IMG/VR virus record: IMGVR_UViG_3300020160_000721
Location: 1-46,302 of that record
DNA from: a virus
DNA: 46,302 nt
Direction: 5' to 3' (one strand)
This document shows positions 31,962 to 42,050 of the stretch, in pieces (the stretch's first letter is position 1; each line of letters starts with the position of its first letter). The notes under the pieces are model-generated. The model did not search any database. It was not told the origin of the DNA and saw only the letters and a program-made list of their open reading frames with translations. Made by a program: the position numbers and the translations under genes.

Positions 31962-34900
31962 ATGGAACTCTATTTGGACAGCAACGACGCGAGGTCTCGC
32001 GTTCGGGCTGGCGACGCAGACGCCCCGGGCATGGGTGCGCCAAGAGAAATGGCAATCGATCCGAATCGAGCGCCTAAAGCCGCTTCGCTTTCTGACTTCG
32101 GCCTGTCTCTTGCTTTGCCCGGAACCCCCTCGCCGCAACCGTCGCCGCAAGGTGGCGCTACGCAGCAGGCAATGCAGCCAACTCAGGCTCAGAGGTCTCC
32201 GACGCTTGCTGATTTCGGCCTGTCGCTTGCGGTGGCTCCTACGCCAACCCCCGCGCCAGCCGTCAAGCCGCAAGAGCAGGAGCAGCCAACCGGTGATTAC
32301 TCAGCCGGTGATTTCGCCTTGGACATGAGCAAGATGGCTGGAGGGTCGCTCGTTGGCGGTACTCTTCAAGCACCTCAAGGTGTTCAAGACGCCAGTAAGA
32401 AGCTCGTAAGGGACACTGTTACCGGCGACTTAATCGATCAGTCACCTATCCCCGGAGTTCGTTTGATGCGCATGGCTCAGATGGCGTTCTCTGACGCCAT
32501 TGGCATCCGCTCATTCAAGGATCAAATCGAAGACAAAGAGAAGGCTCGCATCGCGGTTGATCGCGCCCTGTCCGGCGTGAACGTTCCCGGCTTGCGAGAC
32601 CTCGCTGACTACGGTAAACAGGTTCAGAAGGATATCGTCGGCAGCATGTCCACTGAGGGCAAGTCTCGCCTAAAGGGGTCAACCCCATCCGGCAACCTGC
32701 TTAAGGGCGAGTTGAGCTTTGGCGACGATCCAACCCTGTCTGGTTATGCATTGCAATTTGCTGGCGTATTTGGTTCTCTTGCGCCCGTTGTAGCAACTAC
32801 GCTGATCACCAGAAACCCAAATGCAGGCGCTGCTGTCGGCGGCTCTATGGCTGCTGGCGAAGGCGCGTCCTCTGCTCGTGACTTTGTTGACCGTCAAAGC
32901 CATGATGTTTTGATGGCAAACAGCCCGTTTTACTCCACAATGATTCAGCGCGGAGTACCTCAAGCTGAAGCTAAGGAGATCATCAAGGATAGGGCCGCTG
33001 AAAGCTCTGCCATTCTGCAAGGTATGGTTGCCGCCGTCGGTGACCGTATCACCGGAAAGATGTTGACCGGCGCTTACGACGACATTCTCCGTCGCGTTGG
33101 CGGATCTACCGTTGCTGGTCGAGTTGCCGCTGGCGCTGTTGGCGGCGCAATCGAAGAAGGTACACAAGAAGTCTTGGAAGGTGTAGCCGCAGACATTGGC
33201 GTTGCGTCCGTTGTGAAGAACAAAGAGATCGGTGAAGACTCTGCTGCCAACCTGATTCTCGGCGCTGTCGGCGGCGCTCCTGTGTCAGCCGTCCGAGGAC
33301 TCATCGCCTCTGATGACGCGACAAAAGGAAAGATCAACAAGGCGAAAGATCTCGCCAACAAAGAGGTGGAGAACTCCACCACGACCGAGCTTGATGACGG
33401 CCTCGCATTGAGATCTGCCACAAGAATCAATGACGCCCTCAAGAACAATCGCGAGGGTGTGCTGAACGTGATGACTGCAATCTGGAACTCAGAATCTGAG
33501 CTGACTCCGGATGGAAAGCAGAACCCAGTAAGAGCTGCTCTCGAGACCACGGCGGTCCGCGCTGGAATCATCGATGACTTCAACAAACTCAAGCAGAGCG
33601 AGAGCGCGGTTGAGGCTGGCAACCAGATGATGAGCGACTACCCTCGCCTTCGTGATGACTTCTTAACTGGCGCAATGAACTACGCCAATGTGCTTCCGAC
33701 TATGGGTCGCATGAAGTTTGATAAGCGCGGCACGGAAGTTAAGACCACCGCCATGTCCGAAGAGGACGTGATGAACGCGCCTACTCCAGACGAGATGTCG
33801 GAGTCCGTGACGCCAAGCGCGACAGAACAGCAGATCAACGAGGTAAAACAATCTGAGTCTCCGGGCTTAACTGCAAGCAGCTTCATTAAGCAGTCCGCAT
33901 ACTCAGAGAACTTATCGCAAACTGACAAAGACACAACAAGCAGCGCCCCTGATCAGTATGGCGTTGTTACTGTCACCTCGAACACCGACCCCAACCTTAC
34001 CGTGTACCAACACCCCGCATTGGGTGACTTTGCTTTTAACAAGCGTGATGACTTGTTCAATGCATTCAAGCTACTTGAGGCTGCAAACGAATCAGCCAAG
34101 CAGCGTCGCAACGCCAAGATGGATGAAAACACAAAGCCATCCGCAGTTGACGAAGATGTAAATCCAATGGATCTTTTGGATGAGCCAACCGATGAGCAGG
34201 CTCCAGCCGGCGAGAACAAGGTTGACCTTGCCAAGCGCAACTTAGAAGACGCTGTGTTCAATTTGTGGGATGTAGCCTCTGATGCATCCAACACCAAGAT
34301 GAACATCATGGGTAAGCGCTACACCGCGAAAGACTTGCCCGGAGCAATCCAGAAAGTAATGGAGGCACTGGTCAAGCTTGGCTACGTCAAGCTGTCAGAA
34401 ATTTCTGAGAAGCTCATTGAGCGCATGAAGGCCAATGAGAACTGGAAGCACCTTGTTGACAAGGTGACTCCAGAGATGTTGCGCAGCGCATACGACAAGC
34501 TGCCAAAGTTTGACGGCAAGCAGGAAGCGGCAGAGCTTGATACCGAGTCAAAGCCCGCCATTCAAGACAAGGCGCTCCCGAAGCGCACCGTTTCTGATTT
34601 GGTCAAGGCCTTGCCTGTTGTTGTTAAGAACATGATTGAGTCAGGCGAGACCAAGAACCCCGAAGACATGGAGGTTATGGTCAAGCGACGCCTTCGTCAG
34701 AATCCAGAATGGAGCCACCTTGAACCCAAGGTTAGCCCCGCTATGGTTAAGCAAGCCTACGCACAAGCAACCAACAGCCTTGTATCCGTGAACGAGAACG
34801 AGGCGACCGGCACATACAAAAAAGGCAGAACAATCTCTGCCGCTAAAGTCGCGAATCAAAAGCTCGCTGACGAGCAGGCAAAGACAGAGCCAACAGCTGA

Positions 34901-37900
34901 AGATCTCGCGCCCAAGAAAGAGCGTAGCGATATTGAGCAGAAGAAGACCGACTTGGTCAGCGCTATTCGAGGCATCTACAACCAGTCATCCAATGGATCT
35001 TTCTTCCAAGGATTGGTCGATGACTTGGTCAGCCGCATCGAAGAGCTTGACCAGCAAATTGCCTCACTCAACCTGCTTGAAGTGACCAACGAAGATGGCT
35101 CCGTTACACAGTTCTGGCGTCGAGGCGAAGGCTCCGACACGATGGAACGCCAGATGGAGTCCACCGGTCGACAGCAAAGCCCCGATGAATACTATGCGCA
35201 GGTGCATGCAGCTGCATTCGAGAACCCGGAGTCTCGCCCTGCCTTGCTGGCTAAGCGCCGCATCCTTGAGCTTGAGTTGAACAACGCCATGTCCGACAAG
35301 AGCGACAAGCTGGCAAGCATTGGCAAGCTCGGGTTCCGCACTATCCGCCGTCAGATTGACTTGGCTATTCAGGACGCTGTGAAGAATGGCCTCCCAATGG
35401 AAGAGACCATTGAAATTGGTCGTGAGTGGCTTGCGTCGATTGACAACTATTTGCGCGTCGGCAAAGTTGAGCGAGCAGAGAAGGCTGCGCAGCAAGCGGA
35501 AGAGATGCAGAACTTCATCGAGATGATGAACCAGACTGCCGAAAGCGTCAGCCTGCCATCAGACTATGAGTTTGGCTTCGGAATCGTGAGTGATTTGCGC
35601 TCCAAGAAAATCAAGCTCTTCGAAGCAATTGACCTGATTGATCAGGCAGATGCTCGCGGCGAGCTGAGTAGCAAGAAAGCAGTTGTCTCTCAACTCCTGA
35701 CCGAAATGATTGGCGACTTTAAGCTGGTCTACGAAGCCAAGCTTGCTCTCAAGAAGAAGTCTGGCGTTGATACGAGCGAACTTGCTGATGAAACTTGGAG
35801 TGAGCATCCAGCGTCTACGCTCGCAAGCAAGTACAAGAAGGATGGGCTTCTCAAGTTTGATGACCTGCAAACACTGTTCAGCAAAAACAATGCTGACATG
35901 CCGCACTCTCTGCTTAAGTCCTCCGAGGTGGCTGCATCGATTGGTCTCCTCGAGTACATGAGAGAGAACAAGTTTGATCCTTCGTTCCGGTTCTACTGGC
36001 TGCGATCAATGGATCGTGTCGTTCGGTTCAACAAGTCATTGCTGGACTCCATGATGTATACGGAGCTTGAGAAAGATCTGTATTCGGAATGGCGCGAGCA
36101 GATGACCGCGATCAATAGCCGCACTCGCCAGCAAGATTCGACGTCTGATATTAAGCAAGACTACCCAGATCTTCTGTTCAACAAGTACAGTCTTGATGAC
36201 ATGCGTATTCCAACGCGCCTGTCGCCCAATGTCCGCACAAGGTTGCAGCAGCTGTATCCAAATTTGGTTACCGCATTCTTCAACGACATCCGATTTGCTT
36301 TGCGCAATGGCTACCCAGCCAAAGACATCATTGGCGGGATGGATGTGGATGACCGACAAGAGTTCTTGGATTGGGTGAAAGCAGAACGCAAGAGCGAGCA
36401 GGAGATGGCTGACCGCATGCAGCGTCAGACTTACTACGCCAAGCTCTCTCAGTTCCGCAACATCGACGACGAAACATTCGCGTCCCTGTACAAGATGATG
36501 CGCGAGGATTCCATTGCAAACCTGCCAATGATCTATGACATGGCGGCTCGTATCGAGAAGAGTGCAATCGAAGGTCAAAACATTGACCCTGAGACTGGCG
36601 AGATCTCTGACATGCCCAAGAAGAAATCAAAGGCAAGCCAGCGAACCAAGGAAGAGCAGCAGTTCTACGACGAGCAGTCAGCAAATGATGATCAAGCACT
36701 GGCTGATGTTGTTCAGTCCGCCGTGATGCGCTCAATCATGGGCGATAAAGGTGTTTCTGACGCCACGCTGCGTGGTCGCCGCGATGTCCTGCTTGATTTC
36801 GCCGCTTATCGCGATGCCGTTGAAAGTAGATTCAGCAGCTACGACGAACAGTCTGGAGATCAGAATCGAAACACAGATGAAGACAGTCTTGACGATCTGT
36901 ATGCCGCCGGCGTTGATCCGGACGTAGCAAATCTTTTGGATCTCGATCAAGAAGAGAACGAGGATAGCGACGAGGATAAGCGCCTGCGCCAAGGCCAGTA
37001 CATGGGCATCTTGTCTACAGCCTTGGTCATGGATCATGTTCGCAAGATCACTGCCAAGTGGAAGAACGCGCCCAACATCGTTGTGCTGCAAAGTCACATG
37101 CAATTGCCGGAAGGCCTGCGTGACGCTGTCTCCAAGAAGCTTGAGCGTGGCATGGGCGCGAAAGGTATGTTCGACCCGAATACCGGTACGGTCTACCTGT
37201 TCAGCAACTTCATCAAAGACAACCAAGATGTGGAGTTCACCCTCTTCCATGAGGCGTATGGTCACCTTGGTTTGCGTCTGATGTTTGGCAAGGACTTTGA
37301 CACGTTCCTTCAGAACATGTACGACTCCAACGCAGATGTTCGTCAGGCCGCTGACGCTTTGTATAAGCAGGGCGGCAAAGGCAGACTCGAGTCAATCGAG
37401 GAAGTCTTGTCCGATATGGCTGGCATGAATGAGAACGTTGGCGCTGTTGAGGCTTTCCTTGGAAAGATTATCAGCATGTTGCGCAACATTGGCTTGGACA
37501 AGGTTGCCAACTTCATCGGCATCATGACCAACGCCGAGCTTGCCTACGCCTTGAAGTCAGCTCGCCAATACGCCGAGGAATCTGGAGGTCGAAGCCCATT
37601 GGCAAACGGCCCTCAAGACATTCGCATGTCAGAGGAGCGTCCGCCGTATGAGATCTACTCTCTCTCCAACGGTAACACGACTGGCTATGCTCGCTACGAC
37701 CCACTGTCTGACCAGTGGTATGTCTTCACTGCAACCGCTGGCGACATTCGCGCCGGGAACAAAGTGCAAGTGATGACCGAGTTGGACAAGGTGATCGAGC
37801 GCATGCAAAAGCTCGGGAAGATTGAGCGTCGAGTTCGCTCTGGATTCTTCCGCGACAACAAAGTGCCGGCAGACTTCGTGCGATTCCAATCATCGCTTGA

Positions 37901-40742
37901 GGCTGGTCGATTCATGCGTCGATTTGACATGATCGTGCGCGCCTTGCAGAACCAGTACCTGCCAGTGTTCAGGCTCGTTGAGCAGATGGAGGCCATCGGT
38001 CGAGTGTCGAAGCAGCTTGACCTGCGCCGCTACCTTCGCACAACGGAACGCCAGACTGCGGTCATGATGGAAGACTTCCATTCTGAGTTTGTTGACCCGA
38101 TCTACGACTACCTCAAGGATGCCGAGAAGTCTGGTGGTGATTTCACCGCTGGCGCTGAAAACATCTACGAGATGCTGAACAAGTTCTTGCTTGCTCAGAC
38201 CGCTGATGAGCGCAACCTTCAGGTGAACAGCCGTAACCCCACCGAGTACGCCGGCTCCGGCATGCCGTCAGCTTCTACCGTCAAGGCCATGAAGGCAATT
38301 GACGCAAGCTCTGACGTTCGCGATGAGGCTCAGGAGATCTTGGACTTTGTTGAGTCTCAGCCATACGCCGAGGCATTCAATAAGATCGGCAGGCTTCTGG
38401 ATAAGATGTCTGAGCGCAAGGTTGAGTGGGAGCGCAAGACTGGTTTGATCGACGACAAGGAAGCCGCCTCTCGTCAGGCTGCTTACATGCACTATCGCAA
38501 CCTGTCCGGCATCAACAACATGCTCGACCCGGACATGAGCGGTGACCCGAGCCTGAACGTGAACCGCAAGTTCAACATGCGAGGCAAAGATCACTATGCA
38601 CTTGGTCGCGCTGACGAAGCTCCCGATATCTTGGCTCGCACAATCGTTGCGGCTCAGGCGTCTATCGTTCGCGGCAACAAGAACAAAGTGGCTCAACGCA
38701 TCTTGGCGTTCTTCGAGACCAACTATGACCCCAACTTCGTAACAATCAACGAGCAATCGAAGATCAAGAAGATTGGCTCAGACGGTTTCGTTCAACTCGT
38801 CGAGAATGACCAGTACATCCGTCAGCCCGATGTCTTTGTGACCAAGGTTCGCGGTCGTCCTGTGACCATTCGCTTCAAAGACTACGGCTACAACAGCATC
38901 GTTGAAGCTATCCACGGCAAGATCGAGCCACAAAGTGACAACCCCGTCATGAATGTGATTCGTGCAATGACCCGATTCAGTGGCAAGGCCATCACTACAT
39001 ACAACCCGTTCTGGGTTGGCGTCAACTTCATCCGTGATATTGGAACTCTGTTCCTGAATGCGGCTGTCAACCGACAGGTTGGCGCTAAGCTGGCTGGCAA
39101 GATGATGCTGCAACTTGTCCCATCGTTGCACACCACATTGCACATCGCTACCGCTGAGTGGAATGTTCAGACTCCAGCAGGCAAAGCAGCAAAGGCTGGC
39201 TTGTTGAAGTTCTTGAACCTGCTGCCACCAAATCAAGACTTGCTGAACTCGTACTACGAAGGCCGCAAGAATGGCGCGTTCACATCCTTCATCAACAACA
39301 AGAATCTTGAAGAGCAGATCATTGAGATCAACAAGGCCGTCTACGGAAAGAGCGTGTTCGATCATGTGAAAGGCTTGCTTAAGTTCTGGGAGCTGGTGAC
39401 CATCCCCGTGGAAATGGCTCCTCGCTTGTCGGCGTACCATGTCACAAAGGAAAACGGCTGGGATAAGCTCGACGCAGCGGACTACGCAGGTCAGGTAACA
39501 GTCGACTTCAACATGCGTGGCGCTATGGGTTCTATTCGGGATCTGTACCTGTTCTTCAACCCTGCCGTGCAAGGCACGACCCAACTTGTCAAGCTGGCAA
39601 AAGAAAACCCCGGAAGATTTACCGCTGCCGCAGGCCTCTTGCTGACGTTGGGCATGCTTGAGAGTTTGATTCAAGGTAAAGCTGCCGGTGACGACGACGA
39701 GAAGCGTAAGCGCAAAGAGAAAGGCTTGACCGAATACGACGAGCTGCCAGACTACAAGCGCTCAACCTCCCTGATCGTCAACCCCAACACCCGGATGGGC
39801 GCGATTCCTTTGCCGCTGGGCTGGGCTTGGTTCAAGGCCGCTGGCGCTTACATGGGTGACAGCATGTTCCGTGGCGTCCCTGTTGATCTGACGCTCAAGC
39901 GTATGGTGTCGTCCTTGTTTGATGCAGTCTCCCCTGTTGGTGCTGGCGCTGTTGATCTGACAAAGCTTGCCTCCGACCCTGTCGGTCAGGCTTTCGCCAT
40001 CTTCACGCCAACAGTAGGTATGCCGCTGGTCCAATGGGAAATGAACAAGAACCACTGGGGCGGCCCACTCTACAAGACTGAGAGCTTCGGCAAGGAAGGA
40101 GCCTCCGCTACAACAATGGCATTTGACTCCGTCAATCCGATCTCCAAGTCAATCGCCGAGTTGACGCAAGAGGTGACAGGTGGCTACCGATACAACCAAA
40201 AAGGGGTGGATATCAACCCGGCCCTGCTGGATCACCTCGTTCAGAGCTACGTCCCCGGCCTCGCGTCGGAGATGTACAAAGGCGCTGGCCTTGCTGTCCG
40301 TAAGGCGAAGGGTCTGGATATACCAAGGGAGAAGGAGCTGTTCTTCGACCGGTTCTCCGCCTACCCAAATCAGAACTTTGATGCCGGTGCATACATGCGC
40401 GTCAGAGCTAAGGTTAACGGGCTGTTCGATGAGTTGAAGCAGTTGCCAGTCAACAGTCCGCGCCGAGCGGAGATCCTCAAAGACCACCCAGCCATTGGGT
40501 CCGTCAAGAACTCAATTGATATTGCCGAGGCAAACCTGCGGTCTATCCGTGGTCAGCTGGCAACCATTGAGAACAGCGCCTACCAAGCCAAACTGGCTGG
40601 CAAGATGGAGCTGTACGACAAGTACGAGGCCCAAGCTGTCACCTTCCGGAATAGCGAGAAGGCGGCGGAGAAGGTCTTGTTCGGTGGTGCTGTGCAGATG
40701 GCAAACAAGGCGGGATTCCGCAGGGAAATCCTTGGCGAGTGA
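31962..40742 (+). CDS. 2926-residue polyvalent internal virion protein with zincin and LPD38-like regions
   Basis: Encodes 2926 residues; AAAGGG precedes the ATG. Two copies of DFGLSLA near the N-terminus (45-51, 84-90) are followed by Pro-rich linkers and glycine-rich, membrane-like segments (about 260-310 and 370-420). Repeated helical units with SEKLIERMK/NPEWSHLEPKVSP patterns follow at about 800-930. HEAYGH at 1763-1768 (TLFHEAYGHLGLRL) is a zincin HExxxH motif as in polyvalent-protein metallopeptidases. From about 2325, NPFWVGVNFIRDIGTLFLN to YLFFNPAVQGTTQLV resembles LPD38. Such proteins are packed in the head and ejected early. I see no T7-type RNA polymerase motifs, so it is not an N4-type virion polymerase. 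Confidence 0.8.
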   Translation: MELYLDSNDARSRVRAGDADAPGMGAPREMAIDPNRAPKAASLSDFGLSLALPGTPSPQPSPQGGATQQAMQPTQAQRSPTLADFGLSLAVAPTPTPAPAVKPQEQEQPTGDYSAGDFALDMSKMAGGSLVGGTLQAPQGVQDASKKLVRDTVTGDLIDQSPIPGVRLMRMAQMAFSDAIGIRSFKDQIEDKEKARIAVDRALSGVNVPGLRDLADYGKQVQKDIVGSMSTEGKSRLKGSTPSGNLLKGELSFGDDPTLSGYALQFAGVFGSLAPVVATTLITRNPNAGAAVGGSMAAGEGASSARDFVDRQSHDVLMANSPFYSTMIQRGVPQAEAKEIIKDRAAESSAILQGMVAAVGDRITGKMLTGAYDDILRRVGGSTVAGRVAAGAVGGAIEEGTQEVLEGVAADIGVASVVKNKEIGEDSAANLILGAVGGAPVSAVRGLIASDDATKGKINKAKDLANKEVENSTTTELDDGLALRSATRINDALKNNREGVLNVMTAIWNSESELTPDGKQNPVRAALETTAVRAGIIDDFNKLKQSESAVEAGNQMMSDYPRLRDDFLTGAMNYANVLPTMGRMKFDKRGTEVKTTAMSEEDVMNAPTPDEMSESVTPSATEQQINEVKQSESPGLTASSFIKQSAYSENLSQTDKDTTSSAPDQYGVVTVTSNTDPNLTVYQHPALGDFAFNKRDDLFNAFKLLEAANESAKQRRNAKMDENTKPSAVDEDVNPMDLLDEPTDEQAPAGENKVDLAKRNLEDAVFNLWDVASDASNTKMNIMGKRYTAKDLPGAIQKVMEALVKLGYVKLSEISEKLIERMKANENWKHLVDKVTPEMLRSAYDKLPKFDGKQEAAELDTESKPAIQDKALPKRTVSDLVKALPVVVKNMIESGETKNPEDMEVMVKRRLRQNPEWSHLEPKVSPAMVKQAYAQATNSLVSVNENEATGTYKKGRTISAAKVANQKLADEQAKTEPTAEDLAPKKERSDIEQKKTDLVSAIRGIYNQSSNGSFFQGLVDDLVSRIEELDQQIASLNLLEVTNEDGSVTQFWRRGEGSDTMERQMESTGRQQSPDEYYAQVHAAAFENPESRPALLAKRRILELELNNAMSDKSDKLASIGKLGFRTIRRQIDLAIQDAVKNGLPMEETIEIGREWLASIDNYLRVGKVERAEKAAQQAEEMQNFIEMMNQTAESVSLPSDYEFGFGIVSDLRSKKIKLFEAIDLIDQADARGELSSKKAVVSQLLTEMIGDFKLVYEAKLALKKKSGVDTSELADETWSEHPASTLASKYKKDGLLKFDDLQTLFSKNNADMPHSLLKSSEVAASIGLLEYMRENKFDPSFRFYWLRSMDRVVRFNKSLLDSMMYTELEKDLYSEWREQMTAINSRTRQQDSTSDIKQDYPDLLFNKYSLDDMRIPTRLSPNVRTRLQQLYPNLVTAFFNDIRFALRNGYPAKDIIGGMDVDDRQEFLDWVKAERKSEQEMADRMQRQTYYAKLSQFRNIDDETFASLYKMMREDSIANLPMIYDMAARIEKSAIEGQNIDPETGEISDMPKKKSKASQRTKEEQQFYDEQSANDDQALADVVQSAVMRSIMGDKGVSDATLRGRRDVLLDFAAYRDAVESRFSSYDEQSGDQNRNTDEDSLDDLYAAGVDPDVANLLDLDQEENEDSDEDKRLRQGQYMGILSTALVMDHVRKITAKWKNAPNIVVLQSHMQLPEGLRDAVSKKLERGMGAKGMFDPNTGTVYLFSNFIKDNQDVEFTLFHEAYGHLGLRLMFGKDFDTFLQNMYDSNADVRQAADALYKQGGKGRLESIEEVLSDMAGMNENVGAVEAFLGKIISMLRNIGLDKVANFIGIMTNAELAYALKSARQYAEESGGRSPLANGPQDIRMSEERPPYEIYSLSNGNTTGYARYDPLSDQWYVFTATAGDIRAGNKVQVMTELDKVIERMQKLGKIERRVRSGFFRDNKVPADFVRFQSSLEAGRFMRRFDMIVRALQNQYLPVFRLVEQMEAIGRVSKQLDLRRYLRTTERQTAVMMEDFHSEFVDPIYDYLKDAEKSGGDFTAGAENIYEMLNKFLLAQTADERNLQVNSRNPTEYAGSGMPSASTVKAMKAIDASSDVRDEAQEILDFVESQPYAEAFNKIGRLLDKMSERKVEWERKTGLIDDKEAASRQAAYMHYRNLSGINNMLDPDMSGDPSLNVNRKFNMRGKDHYALGRADEAPDILARTIVAAQASIVRGNKNKVAQRILAFFETNYDPNFVTINEQSKIKKIGSDGFVQLVENDQYIRQPDVFVTKVRGRPVTIRFKDYGYNSIVEAIHGKIEPQSDNPVMNVIRAMTRFSGKAITTYNPFWVGVNFIRDIGTLFLNAAVNRQVGAKLAGKMMLQLVPSLHTTLHIATAEWNVQTPAGKAAKAGLLKFLNLLPPNQDLLNSYYEGRKNGAFTSFINNKNLEEQIIEINKAVYGKSVFDHVKGLLKFWELVTIPVEMAPRLSAYHVTKENGWDKLDAADYAGQVTVDFNMRGAMGSIRDLYLFFNPAVQGTTQLVKLAKENPGRFTAAAGLLLTLGMLESLIQGKAAGDDDEKRKRKEKGLTEYDELPDYKRSTSLIVNPNTRMGAIPLPLGWAWFKAAGAYMGDSMFRGVPVDLTLKRMVSSLFDAVSPVGAGAVDLTKLASDPVGQAFAIFTPTVGMPLVQWEMNKNHWGGPLYKTESFGKEGASATTMAFDSVNPISKSIAELTQEVTGGYRYNQKGVDINPALLDHLVQSYVPGLASEMYKGAGLAVRKAKGLDIPREKELFFDRFSAYPNQNFDAGAYMRVRAKVNGLFDELKQLPVNSPRRAEILKDHPAIGSVKNSIDIAEANLRSIRGQLATIENSAYQAKLAGKMELYDKYEAQAVTFRNSEKAAEKVLFGGAVQMANKAGFRREILGE

Positions 40743-40764
40743 TGTGCGTTTTTTGTGCTGGAAC

Positions 40765-40829
40765 AGTGCTTGTTTTACATTTGCAAAGCTTCGTGTAGAT
40801 TGGTTACGAAGTTAGTAAAAACAAGCACT
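40765..40829. repeat. nested inverted repeats upstream of attP
   Basis: AGTGCTTGTTTT (40765-40776) pairs exactly with AAAACAAGCACT (40818-40829). Between them CTTCGT (40789-40794) pairs with ACGAAG (40806-40811). The nested set lies 31 bases before the tRNA-derived core and is suited to bind integrase, excisionase or IHF-like proteins. Confidence 0.6.
40779..40798 (+). repeat. 20-bp motif, copy 1 (attP side)
   Basis: ATTTGCAAAGCTTCGTGTAG. The exact inverted copy is at 42051-42070 in the integrase promoter. It is probably a binding site for the integrase arm domain or another regulator of recombination. Confidence 0.7.
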
Positions 40830-40859
40830 TAACAGCATACATTGGTACAACATTACACC

Positions 40860-40904
40860 CTGTTAATCCGTAGGTCGCTGGTTCAAGCCCAGCTCGGGGA
40901 GCCA
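40860..40904 (+). other. attP core: 3' part of tRNA-Asn (anticodon GTT)
   Basis: The segment begins inside an anticodon loop (CTGTTAA) and continues through the 3' anticodon stem, variable loop, a complete T-arm (GCTGG-TTCAAGC-CCAGC) and acceptor end with CCA. The 5' half is missing: upstream bases form the integrase-type repeats instead. This is the usual form of an attP in phages that integrate into tRNA genes; recombination would restore an intact host tRNA-Asn. It lies next to the integrase gene. Confidence 0.8.
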
Positions 40905-40914
40905 TTAAGTACAA

Positions 40915-40946
40915 GGGGGTGAGTTCAACTCACTCCCTTTTTCTTT
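40915..40946 (+). terminator. late-operon terminator between attP and integrase
   Basis: GGGGGTGAG (40915-40923), loop TTCAA, CTCACTCCC (40929-40937), then TTTTTCTTT, with one mismatched pair. It would stop rightward late transcription before it runs antisense into the integrase gene, and its T-run overlaps the integrase stop codon. Confidence 0.8.
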
Positions 40947-42027
40947 AGGCGATGTGCAGATTTTGTGCTTTTGCTTCTGTCGACACAAAGATCTGATCCA
41001 ATACCCCAGCCGATTGCGCCAGATGTTCAACGCTCAGATGGCTGTACCGCTGCACCATCGAACGCTGTTTCCAGCCGCCCAGTTCTTGGATCAAGTCCAA
41101 ACCTACCGAGCCGCTCTGACGCAGCCAACTTGCCCACGTATGGCGAAGGTCATGCCATCGGAAGTTCTCGATGCCAGCCTTCTCCAAAGCCCTCTTCCAC
41201 ATCTTGGAGGGGATGTCTTGGACTCGCTCACCATCAAGGCGAGGAAAGACCCAGACCTCTGACCTGCCAAGCTGCCTTCGGATTGCACCCATCGCCGTCT
41301 CATTCAAGGGGATGGTCAAAGGTTTGCCATTCTTCATGACCAGATCCGGGAACGTTGCCGTTCTCCGAGCCATGTTCACGAACTCCCACTGCAATCCCGC
41401 CACGTTGTTACGCCGCAGTCCGGTTGACACGGCAAACGTCGCCATATTGCAGTAAGGCTCTGGCAAGCTTTGAACCAACCGAGCGAACTCGTGTGGCTCC
41501 AAGTACCGCACCCGCTCGTTGTCTTCCTTGAAGCCCTTGAATACTGGGCGTGAATCCAACCACAGGTACTCCCGATGCGCTGCGTTGATTACCGACCGCA
41601 GCAGCGCCAGCTTCCGGTTCACCGTGGAAGGAGAAACAAAGCGCTCGACATTCTTGGAGCGCATGTGCTTTCTACCCACTTCAGCATCCCGAATTTCCTT
41701 CACAACATCTGGCGTCACTTCGTCCAAGTACACCACCTTGTAGAGTGCGAACTGCTCACCCCACCAGTTAGCGCTACGCTGGTCATCCTTCCATGAGCGC
41801 TTATGCTCATGTTCGTTTAACCAGCGATGGACCGTCTCCGCCCATGTCCTGCGCACCTTGTCCTTGACGACGGTATATCGCCAAGCCTGAGCGCGTTCAC
41901 GGTCATAGAACTCCTGAGCCTGCTTGTAATCTGTCGTCTTGCAGGTTCCACGGAACACCTTCCCGTTGAGCGTAAAGCGGTAATGCCAGACATCGCCCCG
42001 CTGATACAAGTTTTTTTGTAGTGACAT
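40945..42027 (-). CDS. int: tyrosine-type integrase
   Basis: Encodes 360 residues from the ATG at 42027, with AAGGAGAGG directly upstream; an in-frame GTG 24 bases earlier lies inside the promoter-proximal 20-bp motif and is rejected. The catalytic set is present: Arg205 (STGLRRNNVAG), His292 and Arg295 (WHDLRHTWASW), Trp319 at the fourth position and Tyr328 (VQRYSHL). The N-terminal part is an arm-binding/core-binding region. It integrates the phage at the tRNA-Asn site beside it. Confidence 0.95.
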   Translation of the reverse strand: MSLQKNLYQRGDVWHYRFTLNGKVFRGTCKTTDYKQAQEFYDRERAQAWRYTVVKDKVRRTWAETVHRWLNEHEHKRSWKDDQRSANWWGEQFALYKVVYLDEVTPDVVKEIRDAEVGRKHMRSKNVERFVSPSTVNRKLALLRSVINAAHREYLWLDSRPVFKGFKEDNERVRYLEPHEFARLVQSLPEPYCNMATFAVSTGLRRNNVAGLQWEFVNMARRTATFPDLVMKNGKPLTIPLNETAMGAIRRQLGRSEVWVFPRLDGERVQDIPSKMWKRALEKAGIENFRWHDLRHTWASWLRQSGSVGLDLIQELGGWKQRSMVQRYSHLSVEHLAQSAGVLDQIFVSTEAKAQNLHIA

Positions 42028-42050
42028 AAACCTCTCCTTAAATGGCGTCA

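Noticed and set aside
38778-39674. Large antisense frame within the giant gene
   Set aside because: The opposite strand carries a continuous well-recognised coding frame; the antisense translation has no protein-like features.
31962-40742. Idea that the giant protein is an N4-type virion RNA polymerase
   Set aside because: I looked for the T/DxxGR, motif A and motif B patterns of T7-like polymerases and found none; the zincin and LPD38-like regions point to the polyvalent class.
40800-40904. Complete tRNA gene
   Set aside because: Only the 3' portion from the anticodon loop onwards is present; upstream sequence cannot form the D-arm or the 5' acceptor strand.
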